The notes under the pieces were generated by a model. The model saw nothing but the letters and a program-made list of their open reading frames with translations, was not told the origin of the DNA and searched no databases. A DNA stretch of 64,000 nucleotides from Actinoplanes solisilvae (GTDB lineage Bacteria > Actinomycetota > Actinomycetes > Mycobacteriales > Micromonosporaceae), in the NCBI RefSeq assembly GCF_003999975.1, contig NZ_RJAC01000011.1, forward strand, positions 186,001 to 250,000. The letters are read 5' to 3'. Shown piece after piece: positions 1-8,778 of this stretch; position 1 is the first letter of the stretch; every line of letters begins with the position of its first letter. The position numbers were made by a program, and so were the translations under genes.

Positions 1-388
1 GCACGTTCCCGAGATCAAGCAGGCGACCGGGACGACGTCGCTGTCGATGACCCCGGTGTTGGCTCCGATGCCCCGCGGCATCCTGGCCACGGTCACCGTG
101 CGTCCGCTCTCCGATCAAGATCCGCGCGAGGTCCTGCGGGCGGCGTATGCCGATGAGCCGTTCGTCCACGTGCTGCCCGAGGGCGCGTGGCCGCACACGG
201 CCGCCACCTCCGGTTCCAACTCCTGCCACCTGCAAGCCACCGTCGATGTCGACTCCGGCCGCATCGTGGTGATCAGCGCGCTCGACAACCTCGGCAAGGG
301 CGCGGCCGGCCAGGCCGTGCAGTGCGCCAACCTCATGTCCGGCCTGCCCGAGACGACGGGCCTGTCCGTGTTCGGAGTCGCACCGTGA
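1..388 (+). CDS. argC: N-acetyl-gamma-glutamyl-phosphate reductase, C-terminal part
   Basis: Third step of arginine synthesis: NADPH-dependent reduction of N-acetylglutamyl phosphate to the semialdehyde. Only the last ~128 codons are inside the window, and the reading frame is open from base 2 with no start. The segment around LAPMPRGILATVTV and the closing GRIVVISALDNLGKGAAGQAVQCANLMSGLPE block are typical of the ArgC C-terminus, where the substrate pocket and dimer contacts lie. The catalytic cysteine region is upstream of the window. The TGA stop overlaps the GTG start of argJ by four bases (GTGA), so the two are translationally coupled. It is the first gene of an argCJBDFRGH cluster, which supports the call strongly. 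Confidence 0.95.
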   Translation, partial: HVPEIKQATGTTSLSMTPVLAPMPRGILATVTVRPLSDQDPREVLRAAYADEPFVHVLPEGAWPHTAATSGSNSCHLQATVDVDSGRIVVISALDNLGKGAAGQAVQCANLMSGLPETTGLSVFGVAP

Positions 389-1557
389 CCGTCACCCATC
401 CCAAGGGCTTCCGGGCCTCCGGCGTCGCCGCCGGTCTCAAGCCCAACGGCAACACCGACGTGGCCCTGGTGGTCAACGACGGCCCCGACTTCACCGCCGC
501 CGGCGTCTTCACCGGTAACCGGGTCAAGGCCGCCCCGGTGCTCTGGAGCCAGCAGGTGCTCAAGGGCGGCATCGTGCGCGCCGTCGTGCTCAACTCGGGC
601 GGCGCCAACGCGTGCACCGGCAGCCAGGGCTTCCGCGACACGCACGCGACCGCCGAACACGCCGCGACGGTCCTGCGCGGCGGCCCGAAACCGCAGCTCG
701 TCGGGGCCGGCGACGTGGCCGTCTGCTCGACCGGGCTGATCGGCGAACTGCTCCCGATGGACAGGCTGCTGCCCGGGGTCACCGCCGCGGCGCGCGCGTT
801 GCAGTCCGACGGTGGCCCGGCCGCGGCCGAGGCGATCATGACGACCGACACCGTGCCGAAGAACGCGGTCGTGCAGCGTTCGGGCTGGTCGGTCGGCGGC
901 ATCGCCAAGGGCGCGGGCATGCTCGCCCCGGCGCTGGCGACCATGCTCGTCGTGATCACCACGGACGCCAGCGCCGACAACGAGGTGCTCGACGCGGCTC
1001 TGCGCGAGGCGAGCCGGCTGACCTTCGACCGCATCGACGCCGACGGCTGCATGTCGACCAACGACACGGTACTGCTGCTGGCCAGCGGCGCGTCGAACGT
1101 GCAGCCCACGCCCGAAGAGCTGACCGCCGCCGTCACCGAGGTCTGCCACGACCTGGCCCAGCAGCTCATCGCCGACGCCGAGGGCGCCACCAAGCACATC
1201 TCGATCGAGGTCAAGGGCGCCGCCAGCGAGGCCGACGCGGTCGAGGTGGGGCGCACGGTCGCCCGCAACAACCTGGTCAAGACCGCGATGTTCGGCAACG
1301 ACCCCAACTGGGGACGCATCCTCGCCGCGGTCGGCACGACGTCGGCCGCCTTCGAGCCCGACCGGGTCGACGTGGCGATCAACGACGTGTGGATCTGCAA
1401 GGGCGGCGCCGCCGCGGAAGACCGGTCCAAGGTCGACCTCAGCGGCCGCGACGCCAAGATCACCGTGAACCTGCGCGAGGGCGAGATGGCCGCGACGATC
1501 TGGACCACCGACCTGTCGCACGCCTACGTCCACGAGAACTCGGCCTACTCCTCATGA
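385..1557 (+). CDS. argJ: Bifunctional glutamate N-acetyltransferase / amino-acid acetyltransferase
   Basis: ArgJ transfers the acetyl group from N-acetylornithine to glutamate, recycling it in the arginine pathway. Many actinobacterial ArgJ also accept acetyl-CoA; this cannot be decided from the sequence. The GTG at 385 is chosen because it overlaps the argC stop and is followed by the usual TVTHPKGFRASGV N-terminus. The product is 390 residues, normal for the family. The autoproteolysis motif KGAGMLAPALATML is present, with Thr186 as the expected nucleophile exposed on self-cleavage into alpha and beta chains. The end, DLSHAYVHENSAYSS, is the conserved ArgJ C-terminus. The stop overlaps the argB ATG. 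Confidence 0.96.
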   Translation: MTVTHPKGFRASGVAAGLKPNGNTDVALVVNDGPDFTAAGVFTGNRVKAAPVLWSQQVLKGGIVRAVVLNSGGANACTGSQGFRDTHATAEHAATVLRGGPKPQLVGAGDVAVCSTGLIGELLPMDRLLPGVTAAARALQSDGGPAAAEAIMTTDTVPKNAVVQRSGWSVGGIAKGAGMLAPALATMLVVITTDASADNEVLDAALREASRLTFDRIDADGCMSTNDTVLLLASGASNVQPTPEELTAAVTEVCHDLAQQLIADAEGATKHISIEVKGAASEADAVEVGRTVARNNLVKTAMFGNDPNWGRILAAVGTTSAAFEPDRVDVAINDVWICKGGAAAEDRSKVDLSGRDAKITVNLREGEMAATIWTTDLSHAYVHENSAYSS

Positions 1558-2462
1558 CGGTGGAGAAGGCCGAGGTCCTGATCGAGGCGCTGCCCTGGCT
1601 GGAACGCTTCCACGGCTCGACGATCGTCATCAAGTACGGCGGCAACGCCATGATCAACCCTGAGCTCCAGCAGGCGTTCGCGGCCGACATGGCGTTCCTG
1701 CGCTACGCGGGCATCCGCCCCGTGGTCGTGCACGGCGGCGGCCCCCAGATCAGCCGCATGCTCGACCGCTTCGGCATCGAGAGCGAGTTCCGCGGCGGCC
1801 TGCGCGTCACCACGCCCGAGGCGATGGAGGTCGTGCGCATGGTGCTGACCGGGCAGGTCGGCCGCGAACTGGTCGGGCTGATCAACCGGCACGGCCCGCT
1901 CGCGGTCGGGCTCTCCGGTGAGGACGCCCACCTGTTCACCGCCGTACGCCGGGGGGCGGTCATCGACGGGGAGACCGTCGACATCGGCCTGGTCGGGGAC
2001 GTCGACCGGGTCGACACGTCGGCCGTGACCGACCTGATCGCCGCCGGCCGCATCCCGGTGATCGCCAGTGTCGCCCCCGACGCCGCGGGCGTTGTGCACA
2101 ACGTGAACGCCGACACCGCCGCCGCGGCGCTGGCCGAGGCGCTCGGCGCGCAGAAGCTGGTCGTGCTCACCGACGTCCCCGGCCTCTACACCGACTGGCC
2201 CGACACGTCGTCGCTGGTCAGCGAGATCGACGCCGACGCCCTCGAGAAGCTGCTGCCGCGCCTCGAGTCGGGCATGGCGCCCAAGATGGAGGCCTGCCTG
2301 CGCGCGGTGCGCGGCGGCGTCCCCGCGGCCCACGTCATCGACGGCCGCGTTGCCCACTCGACCCTGCTCGAAGTCTTCACCCCGGAAGGAATCGGAACGA
2401 TGGTGGTCCCCTCATCCTTCCAACCGCCCCACCCGACGCCCTTAGAAGGATTGAAGGCATGA
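1554..2462 (+). CDS. argB: Acetylglutamate kinase
   Basis: Phosphorylates N-acetylglutamate, normally the arginine-inhibited step. It has 302 residues, an amino-acid-kinase fold. The start at ATG 1554 overlaps the argJ stop (ATGA). Visible motifs are the phosphate-binding IKYGGNAM near the N-terminus, VVVHGGGPQI, the substrate loop LSGEDAHLF, NVNADTAAAALAEAL, and KMEACLRAVRGGV near the end. Its N-terminal helix (KAEVLIEALPWLERF) is of the type found in arginine-sensitive hexameric enzymes. It sits between argJ and argD in the same operon and its stop overlaps the argD start. Confidence 0.96.
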   Translation: MTVEKAEVLIEALPWLERFHGSTIVIKYGGNAMINPELQQAFAADMAFLRYAGIRPVVVHGGGPQISRMLDRFGIESEFRGGLRVTTPEAMEVVRMVLTGQVGRELVGLINRHGPLAVGLSGEDAHLFTAVRRGAVIDGETVDIGLVGDVDRVDTSAVTDLIAAGRIPVIASVAPDAAGVVHNVNADTAAAALAEALGAQKLVVLTDVPGLYTDWPDTSSLVSEIDADALEKLLPRLESGMAPKMEACLRAVRGGVPAAHVIDGRVAHSTLLEVFTPEGIGTMVVPSSFQPPHPTPLEGLKA

Positions 2463-3607
2463 CATCTCTCGTCGAACGGTGGTCCCAAGCGGGCATGAAC
2501 AACTACGGCACCCCGCAGGCCGCCCTGGTGCGCGGTGAGGGTGCGGTGCTGACCGCCGAGGACGGCAAGGAATACGTCGACTTCCTCGGCGGCATCGCGG
2601 TGAACGCGCTCGGCCACGCCCACCCGGCCGTGGTCGCCGCCGTCACCCAGCAGGTGCGGCAGCTCGGCCACGTGTCCAACTTCTACGTCGCCGAACCGCC
2701 CGTCGCGCTGGCCGAGCTGCTGCTCGCGCTGGCCGGCCGCGCGGGCCGCGTGATCTTCACGAATTCGGGCGCCGAGGCCAACGAGGCCGCCTTCAAGATC
2801 TCCCGGCTGACCGGGCGCGGCCACGTCGTGGCGACCCACGGCGCGTTCCACGGCCGCACGATGGGGGCGCTCGCCCTGACCGGCCAGCCGTCCAAGGCCG
2901 ACCCGTTCCGGCCGCTGCCGGGCGACGTCACGCACGTCGATTTCGGCGATCTTGAGGCGCTGCGAGAAGCCGTCACCACCGATACCGCCATGGTCATCCT
3001 CGAACCGATCCAGGGCGAGAACGGCGTCGTCGTCCCCCCGCCCGGCTACCTGGCCGGGGCCCGCGAGATCTGCACGGCGGCCGGCGCGCTGCTCGTGCTC
3101 GACGAGGTGCAGACCGGCATCGGGCGCACCGGGCACTGGTTCCACCACCAGAGCGAGGGCGTCGAGCCCGACCTCATCACCCTGGCCAAGGGCCTCGGCG
3201 GCGGGCTCCCGATCGGCGCGTGCGTCGCCTTCGGCCCGGCCGCCGAACTGCTCACGCCGGGCTCGCACGGCACGACCTTCGGCGGCAACCCGATCTCCTG
3301 CGCCGCCGGGCTCGCGGTGATTCGTACGATCGCCGGTGAGGGCCTGCTCGACCACGTCAAGCGGGTCGGCGAGCAGCTGCGCCGCGGCATCGAGGGTCTC
3401 CCGAAGGTCAGCGAGGTGCGAGGCGCGGGTCTGCTGCTCGGCATCGTGCTGACGGTTCCCGAGTCGGCCCGCATCGCGGCCGACCTGAAAGAGGCCGGCT
3501 TCCTCGTCAACGCCCCGCAGCCCGACGTCATCCGCCTCGCCCCGCCGCTGATCATCAGCACCGAGCAGGCCGACGCCCTCATCGCCGCCTTGGAGGGTGT
3601 GCTGTGA
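2459..3607 (+). CDS. argD: Acetylornithine aminotransferase
   Basis: PLP-dependent class III aminotransferase converting N-acetylglutamate semialdehyde to N-acetylornithine. It has 382 residues, the family norm. The start ATG at 2459 overlaps the argB stop. The glycine-rich cofactor region (FTNSGAEANEAAFK), the aspartate motif LLVLDEVQTGIGRTG and the PLP lysine in ITLAKGLGGGLPIGA (Lys244) are all intact. The HGTTFGGNPISCAAG motif is also typical. Actinobacterial ArgD often also serves lysine synthesis, which cannot be judged here. Confidence 0.96.
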   Translation: MTSLVERWSQAGMNNYGTPQAALVRGEGAVLTAEDGKEYVDFLGGIAVNALGHAHPAVVAAVTQQVRQLGHVSNFYVAEPPVALAELLLALAGRAGRVIFTNSGAEANEAAFKISRLTGRGHVVATHGAFHGRTMGALALTGQPSKADPFRPLPGDVTHVDFGDLEALREAVTTDTAMVILEPIQGENGVVVPPPGYLAGAREICTAAGALLVLDEVQTGIGRTGHWFHHQSEGVEPDLITLAKGLGGGLPIGACVAFGPAAELLTPGSHGTTFGGNPISCAAGLAVIRTIAGEGLLDHVKRVGEQLRRGIEGLPKVSEVRGAGLLLGIVLTVPESARIAADLKEAGFLVNAPQPDVIRLAPPLIISTEQADALIAALEGVL

Positions 3608-4527
3608 CCCGCCACTTCCTGCGCGACGACGACCTCTCGCCGGCCGAGCAGAGCGACGTTCTCGACCTGGCCGCGCAGATGAAGGCCGACCGGTTCGCGT
3701 TCACACCCCTCGCGGGCCCGCGCTCGGTCGCCGTCTTCTTCGACAAGGCCAGCCTGCGCACCCGGCTGTCGTTCGAGGCCGGCATCGCCGAGCTGGGCGG
3801 CCAGCCGATGATCGTCGACACCCAGGTCACCCACTTCGGCCGGGGCGAGTCGCTCAGCGACGCCGGCAAGGTCGTCTCCCGCTACGTCGCGGCCATGGTC
3901 TTCCGCACCACCGGCGACGAACGGCTCACCGAGCTGGCCTCCGGGGTGCACGTGCCGGTGATCAACGCGCTGACCGACGGCTTCCACCCCTGCCAGCTCC
4001 TGGCCGACCTGTTGACCATCCGCGAGCGCCTCGGCACCACGACCGGCAAGAAACTGGCGTACGTGGGTGACGCCGCCAACAACATGGCCCACTCCTACCT
4101 GCTGGCCGGGGCGACCGCGGGCATGCACGTACGGGTGTCCGGGCCGTCCGGGTTCGACCCGTCGGCGACCGTCGTCTCCGAGGCGGCCGAGATCGCGGCG
4201 TGGACCGGCGGCTCGGTCGAGGTGCTGCGCGACCCGTTCGAGGCGGCCGACGGCGTCGACGTGCTCGCCACCGACACGTGGACCTCGATGGGCCAGGAGA
4301 ACGACGGCCGCGACCGGCTCACCCCGTTCTGGCCATACCAGGTCAACGAGAAGCTGCTGGCCGCCGCGGCCGGCGACGCGATCGTGCTGCACTGCCTGCC
4401 CGCCCACCGCGGCGAGGAGATCACCGACGAGGTCATGGACGGCCCCCAGAGCGCCGTCTTCGACCAGGCCGAGAACCGGCTGCACGCCCAGAAGGCGCTG
4501 CTCGCCTGGCTGCTGGCGGCGTCATGA
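3604..4527 (+). CDS. argF: Ornithine carbamoyltransferase
   Basis: Joins ornithine and carbamoyl phosphate to citrulline. It has 307 residues. The GTG at 3604 overlaps the argD TGA and gives the conserved TRHFLRDDDLS start. The carbamoyl-phosphate loop is SLRTR in place of the more usual STRTR. The ornithine motif HCLPAHRGEEIT and the FHPCQLLADLLTI segment are complete. The stop overlaps the argR ATG, so argF and argR are coupled. Confidence 0.95.
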   Translation: MTRHFLRDDDLSPAEQSDVLDLAAQMKADRFAFTPLAGPRSVAVFFDKASLRTRLSFEAGIAELGGQPMIVDTQVTHFGRGESLSDAGKVVSRYVAAMVFRTTGDERLTELASGVHVPVINALTDGFHPCQLLADLLTIRERLGTTTGKKLAYVGDAANNMAHSYLLAGATAGMHVRVSGPSGFDPSATVVSEAAEIAAWTGGSVEVLRDPFEAADGVDVLATDTWTSMGQENDGRDRLTPFWPYQVNEKLLAAAAGDAIVLHCLPAHRGEEITDEVMDGPQSAVFDQAENRLHAQKALLAWLLAAS

Positions 4528-5024
4528 CCGCCCCCGGAACCCGCGCGAGCCGGCACGCCCGCATCGTCGAGCTGATCCGTGAGGCCGAGATCCGCTCGCA
4601 GACCGAGCTGGCCGAGAAACTCTCCAACTTCGACCTGATCGTCACCCAGGCCACCCTCTCCCGCGACCTCGAGGAGCTGGGCGCGGTCAAGGTCAGCGGC
4701 GCCTACCTGATCCCCGAGGACGGCACGCGCCCCCTGCGCGAGACCACCGAGCAGGGCCCGGCCCGGCTGCTGCGCCTGCTGCGCGAGCTGCTCACCGGCG
4801 TCGACGCCAGCGGCAACATCGCCGTGCTGCGCACCCCGCCGGGCGCCGCGCACTTCCTGGCCAGCGCCCTCGACCGCGCCGGCCTGACCGACGTCGTCGG
4901 CACCATCGCCGGCGACGACACGATCCTCGTCGTAGCCCGCGAGGTCACCGGCGGCAAGGCCCTCGCGGCCAAGCTCGCCGAGTGGGCCGGGCACCACGAC
5001 AACCTGGAAAGGAGCACCCCGTGA
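4524..5024 (+). CDS. argR: Arginine repressor
   Basis: Hexameric arginine-dependent repressor of arg genes. The 166-residue product has an N-terminal winged helix (residues about 10-75, RHARIVELIREAEIRSQTELAEKL then QATLSRDLEELGAVKV) and a C-terminal oligomerisation/arginine-binding domain with the GTIAGDDTILVVA motif. The ATG at 4524 is fixed by overlap with the argF stop. Its position inside the operon it presumably controls is the usual actinobacterial arrangement. Its main operator would be upstream of argC, outside the window; I saw no clear ARG box before argG. Confidence 0.95.
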   Translation: MTAPGTRASRHARIVELIREAEIRSQTELAEKLSNFDLIVTQATLSRDLEELGAVKVSGAYLIPEDGTRPLRETTEQGPARLLRLLRELLTGVDASGNIAVLRTPPGAAHFLASALDRAGLTDVVGTIAGDDTILVVAREVTGGKALAAKLAEWAGHHDNLERSTP

Positions 5025-6223
5025 GCGAGCGGGTCGTCCTCGCCTACTCCGGAGGCCTGGACACCTCCGTCGCCATTCCCTACCTGGCCGACCAGATCGG
5101 CGGCGAGGTCATCGCGGTCGCGCTCGACGTCGGGCAGGGCGGCGAGAACATGGAGGTCATCCGGCAGCGGGCGCTCGACTGCGGAGCCGCGGAAAGCGTC
5201 GTCGTGGACGCCCGTGAGGAGTTCGCCGCCGACTTCTGCCTGCCCGCGCTGCGCGCCAACGCCCTCTACATGGATCGCTACCCGCTGGTCTCGGCGCTGA
5301 GCCGCCCGCTGATCGTGCGTCACCTGGTCGAGGCGGCCAAGCAGCACGGCGGCACGATCGTCTCGCACGGCTGCACCGGCAAGGGCAACGACCAGGTGCG
5401 TTTCGAGGTCGGCATCGGCGCGCTGGCCCCTTCGCTGCGGGTCGTCGCGCCCGCCCGCGACTTCGCGTGGACGAGGGACAAGGCGATCGCCCTGGCCGAG
5501 GAGAAGGGCCTGCCGATCGACGTCTCGCACAAGTCGCCGTACTCGATCGATCAGAACCTGTGGGGCCGCGCGGTCGAGACCGGTTTCCTCGAGGACATCT
5601 GGAACGCCCCGATCGAGGACATCTACTCCTACACCCAAGACCCGGCGGTCGACCGCGACCCCGATGAGGTCGTCATCACCTTCGATCAGGGCAACCCGGT
5701 CGCCATCGACGGCGAGACGGTCACCCCGTTCCAGGCGATCACCGAACTCAACCGCCGGGCCGGCGCGCAGGGCGTCGGGCGCCTCGACATGGTCGAGGAC
5801 CGCCTCGTCGGCATCAAGAGCCGAGAGGTGTACGAGGCCCCGGGCGCGATCGCTCTGATCACCGCGCACCAGGAGCTGGAGAACGTCACCGTCGAGCGCG
5901 ACCTGGCCCGGTTCAAGCGGTCGATTGACCAACGCTGGGGCGAGCTCGTCTACGACGGTCTGTGGTTCTCGCCGCTGAAGCACGCGCTGGACGCCTTCAT
6001 CGACGACAGCCAGAAGCACGTGACCGGCGAGGTACGCCTGACCCTGCACGGCGGCCGCGCCACGGTCACCGGCCGCCGCTCCGAGGCCAGCCTGTACGAC
6101 TTCGGCCTGGCCACCTACGACACCGGCGACACCTTCGACCAGAGCCTCGCCAAGGGCTTCGTGCAGCTCTGGGGCTTGCCGTCGCGCATGGCGTCGGCCC
6201 GTGACGCACGTTTGGCAGACTGA
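5021..6223 (+). CDS. argG: Argininosuccinate synthase
   Basis: ATP-dependent condensation of citrulline and aspartate. The 400-residue product starts at GTG 5021, six bases after an AAAGGAG ribosome site (5008-5014) and overlapping the argR stop. This excludes the longer in-frame start at 4982. The N-terminal AYSGGLDTS ATP-pyrophosphatase loop, the HGCTGKGNDQVRFE motif and SPYSIDQNLWGR are intact. It is followed by argH after six bases. Confidence 0.97.
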   Translation: MSERVVLAYSGGLDTSVAIPYLADQIGGEVIAVALDVGQGGENMEVIRQRALDCGAAESVVVDAREEFAADFCLPALRANALYMDRYPLVSALSRPLIVRHLVEAAKQHGGTIVSHGCTGKGNDQVRFEVGIGALAPSLRVVAPARDFAWTRDKAIALAEEKGLPIDVSHKSPYSIDQNLWGRAVETGFLEDIWNAPIEDIYSYTQDPAVDRDPDEVVITFDQGNPVAIDGETVTPFQAITELNRRAGAQGVGRLDMVEDRLVGIKSREVYEAPGAIALITAHQELENVTVERDLARFKRSIDQRWGELVYDGLWFSPLKHALDAFIDDSQKHVTGEVRLTLHGGRATVTGRRSEASLYDFGLATYDTGDTFDQSLAKGFVQLWGLPSRMASARDARLAD

Positions 6224-6229
6224 CACCCG

Positions 6230-7651
6230 ATGACTGAGAAGACTTCGCTGTGGGGTGGCCGGTTCGCCGGTGGTCCCGCTGACGCCCTGGCCCGCCTGTC
6301 CGTGAGTGTCCAGTTCGACTGGCGCCTCGCCCCGTACGACATCGCCGGCTCGCGCGCCCACGCCCGGGTGCTCGCGGCCGCCGGGCTCCTCGACCCTGAC
6401 GAGCTGGGCAAGATGCTGGCCGCCCTCGACGACCTCGAGGCCGCCTGCGCCTCCGGCGAGTTCCGGCCCACCATCGACGACGAGGACGTGCACACCGCCC
6501 TCGAACGCGGCCTGCTCGAACGGCTCGGCGCGCTCGGCGGCAAGCTGCGCGCCGGCCGCTCCCGCAACGACCAGGTCGCCACCGACCTGCGGCTCTACCT
6601 GCGCGACCACGCCCGCGGCCTGGCCCAGGCGCTGGTCGAGCTGGCCGACGCGATCACCGAGCAGGCGTCGCTGAACATCAGCACGCCCGCGCCCGGCATG
6701 ACCCACCTGCAGCACGCCCAGCCGGTCACCTTCGGCCACTGGCTGCTGGCGCACGTGCAGCCGCTGCTGCGCGATCTCGACCGCCTGCGGGACTGGGACG
6801 TGCGTACGGCGATCTCGCCCCTGGGCAGCGGCGCGCTGGCCGGCTCGTCCCTGCCGCTCGACCCGGCCGCGGTCGCCAAGGAGCTGGGCTTCACCGCCCC
6901 CGCGCCAAACTCGATGGACGCCGTCGCCGACCGCGACTTCGTGGCCGAGTTCCTCTTCATCACCGCGCTGATCGGGGTGCACCTGTCCCGCCTCGGCGAA
7001 GAGGTCGTCCTGTGGACGTCGACCGAGTTCGGCTGGGTCGAGCTGGACGACGCCTTCGCCACCGGCTCGTCGATCATGCCGCAGAAGAAGAACGCGGACA
7101 TCGCCGAGCTGGCCCGGGGCAAGAGCGGACGGCTCATCGGCGGGCTGGTCACGGTGCTGACCATGCTCAAGGGCCTGCCGCTGACCTACGACCGCGACAT
7201 GCAGGAGGACAAGGAGCCGGTCTTCGACGCGATCGAGACGCTCGAGCTGCTGCTGCCCGCACTGGCCGGCATGATCTCGACCATGACCGTACGGGTCGAC
7301 CGCCTGACCGCGGCCGCGCCGGTGGGCTTCTCGCTGGCCACCGAGGTCGCCGACTGGCTGGTCCGCAAGGGAGTGCCGTTCCGCGACGCCCACGAGATCA
7401 CCGGCAAGCTGGTGGCGCTCTGCTCGGTGCGCGAGTGCGAGCTGGAAGACCTGACCGACGACGACCTGAAGACGGTCAGCGAACACCTCGACCCGTCCGT
7501 CCGGGGGATCCTCACCGTCGAGTCGGCCCTGGCCTCGCGCACGACGCCCGGCTCGACCGGCCCCGGCCCGGTCGCCGACCAGCTCGCCCAGGTGCAGCAC
7601 CGCCTCGACACGTGGCGCCAGTGGGCGGTCGAGAAGGTCGTGCCGCGCTAG
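6230..7651 (+). CDS. argH: Argininosuccinate lyase
   Basis: Cleaves argininosuccinate to arginine and fumarate, the last step of the pathway. It has 473 residues of the fumarase/aspartase superfamily. The signature loop GSSIMPQKKNAD containing the catalytic serine region is intact, as are AGRSRNDQVATDLRLYLRD and TPGMTHLQHAQP-like motifs (here PAPGMTHLQHAQPVTFGHW). It is the last gene of the arg cluster. Its TAG stop overlaps, tail to tail, the stop of the minus-strand gene at 7648. Confidence 0.97.
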   Translation: MTEKTSLWGGRFAGGPADALARLSVSVQFDWRLAPYDIAGSRAHARVLAAAGLLDPDELGKMLAALDDLEAACASGEFRPTIDDEDVHTALERGLLERLGALGGKLRAGRSRNDQVATDLRLYLRDHARGLAQALVELADAITEQASLNISTPAPGMTHLQHAQPVTFGHWLLAHVQPLLRDLDRLRDWDVRTAISPLGSGALAGSSLPLDPAAVAKELGFTAPAPNSMDAVADRDFVAEFLFITALIGVHLSRLGEEVVLWTSTEFGWVELDDAFATGSSIMPQKKNADIAELARGKSGRLIGGLVTVLTMLKGLPLTYDRDMQEDKEPVFDAIETLELLLPALAGMISTMTVRVDRLTAAAPVGFSLATEVADWLVRKGVPFRDAHEITGKLVALCSVRECELEDLTDDDLKTVSEHLDPSVRGILTVESALASRTTPGSTGPGPVADQLAQVQHRLDTWRQWAVEKVVPR

Positions 7652-8730
7652 TCGATCACCACTTCGGGGGCACGGCCCGGCGCCAGGAAGTCGAGCAGGG
7701 CCGTGCCCTCGGCTTCGATCTCGTCGCGGTCGGCGGCGGTCAGCGGGCGGAACGGGCGAATCGTCAGCTGGTTGCCGGTGACCTTCCAGGTGGCGGCGAC
7801 GAAACCGTCGACCAGCATCGAGCGGGGCTGCTCCGGGTTGTCGTAGCCGAAACCCTGCCCCTCGTAATCGGCGTCGACCACGCGGCTGCGGTCGTCGTGC
7901 GAGAGCAGCAGGTTGTCGTAGTCGTAGAGGAAACGGACCGGCGCGGGCGTGTCCGGGTCAGGCCGTGGCGCGTCGGGCAGGTCGAAGAGCTCGCGGCCCT
8001 GCTCGTCCCGGAAAGTGATCAACTGTGGACGCAGCCGGTCGGCGACCTCGCCCAGTTTCGTGAGCCCCGACCATTGCCGGCAGTCGGCCACCGTGGCCGG
8101 CCCGAATGCGGCCAAATAGCGCAGCAGCAGCCGGTCGGGCGTGGACTCGCCCGCCTTGACGTCGCCGAGCCAGTCGTCCAGCGGCAGGTGCAGGGCCCGC
8201 CCCTTGCGCCCCCACTGGCCGCGCGGCGGGATCTGGGCCAGCGGCAGCCAGGCCCGGGCCACGTAGCCGAGCGAGGCCGGGTCGTTGTCGGGAAACGTCT
8301 TGGCCAGCTCACGACCCAGCTCGGCGAAGAGCATCGGCTTCCCGGCGAGGGCGGCCCGGGCGGCCGCGACCAGCTCGTCACGGTCGACCCCGGCCACGCC
8401 GCGCCGGAACGCGCCCATCGTGCTGCGCTCGATCACCGGGTCGACCAGCGGCCGCAGCCACGCCGCGTCTTCGGCCGTGACCAGGTGAATCGTGCTGCGC
8501 ATCAACCCGACCCGCACGATGGCGGCGTCGCCCAGCAGCTCGGACGCCTCGTCGGGCCGGAAGTCCTCGACCCGGCTCCAGAGCCCGACGTACCAGCTCA
8601 GCGGCTCCTGGGCCTGCATGCCGGCGAGCCTGGTCAGCGCCTCGATCGTCCCCATCGGCGTACGCCGGAGAAGCAGTTGCCGCTCCAGCGTGGCCCGGTT
8701 GAGCTGCCGCGTGCTCAGCGTCTCGGTCAT
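7648..8730 (-). CDS. Winged-helix DNA-binding protein, AlkZ/YcaQ-like (HTH_42)
   Basis: A 360-residue protein that starts ETLSTRQLNRATLERQLLL and continues with MGTIEALTRLAGMQAQEPLSWYVGLWSR, the pattern of the HTH_42 family. The group includes the AlkZ and YcaQ/AlkX DNA glycosylases that unhook interstrand crosslinks or remove alkylated bases. A QxQ motif (Gln39-Ala-Gln41) is in the place where AlkZ has its catalytic QxQ. A repair role is therefore possible, but many members are uncharacterised. No clear Shine-Dalgarno precedes the ATG at 8730; a leaderless message is possible. It is read away from the sigma factor genes with a 48-base gap. Confidence 0.75.
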   Translation of the reverse strand: MTETLSTRQLNRATLERQLLLRRTPMGTIEALTRLAGMQAQEPLSWYVGLWSRVEDFRPDEASELLGDAAIVRVGLMRSTIHLVTAEDAAWLRPLVDPVIERSTMGAFRRGVAGVDRDELVAAARAALAGKPMLFAELGRELAKTFPDNDPASLGYVARAWLPLAQIPPRGQWGRKGRALHLPLDDWLGDVKAGESTPDRLLLRYLAAFGPATVADCRQWSGLTKLGEVADRLRPQLITFRDEQGRELFDLPDAPRPDPDTPAPVRFLYDYDNLLLSHDDRSRVVDADYEGQGFGYDNPEQPRSMLVDGFVAATWKVTGNQLTIRPFRPLTAADRDEIEAEGTALLDFLAPGRAPEVVID

Positions 8731-8778
8731 GTTTCGACGCTAACCAGAATTGCGGTCAGTTCCCGGCCGCTCACCGCC

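Noticed and set aside
115..1533. Long minus-strand open frame (over 470 codons) opposite argC/argJ
   Set aside because: Arg/Gly/His/Val-rich shadow of a high-GC coding strand with no family resemblance; argJ on + is certain.
4703..7600. 965-codon minus-strand open frame across argR, argG and argH
   Set aside because: Antisense shadow of three clear genes; length reflects GC-rich codon bias.
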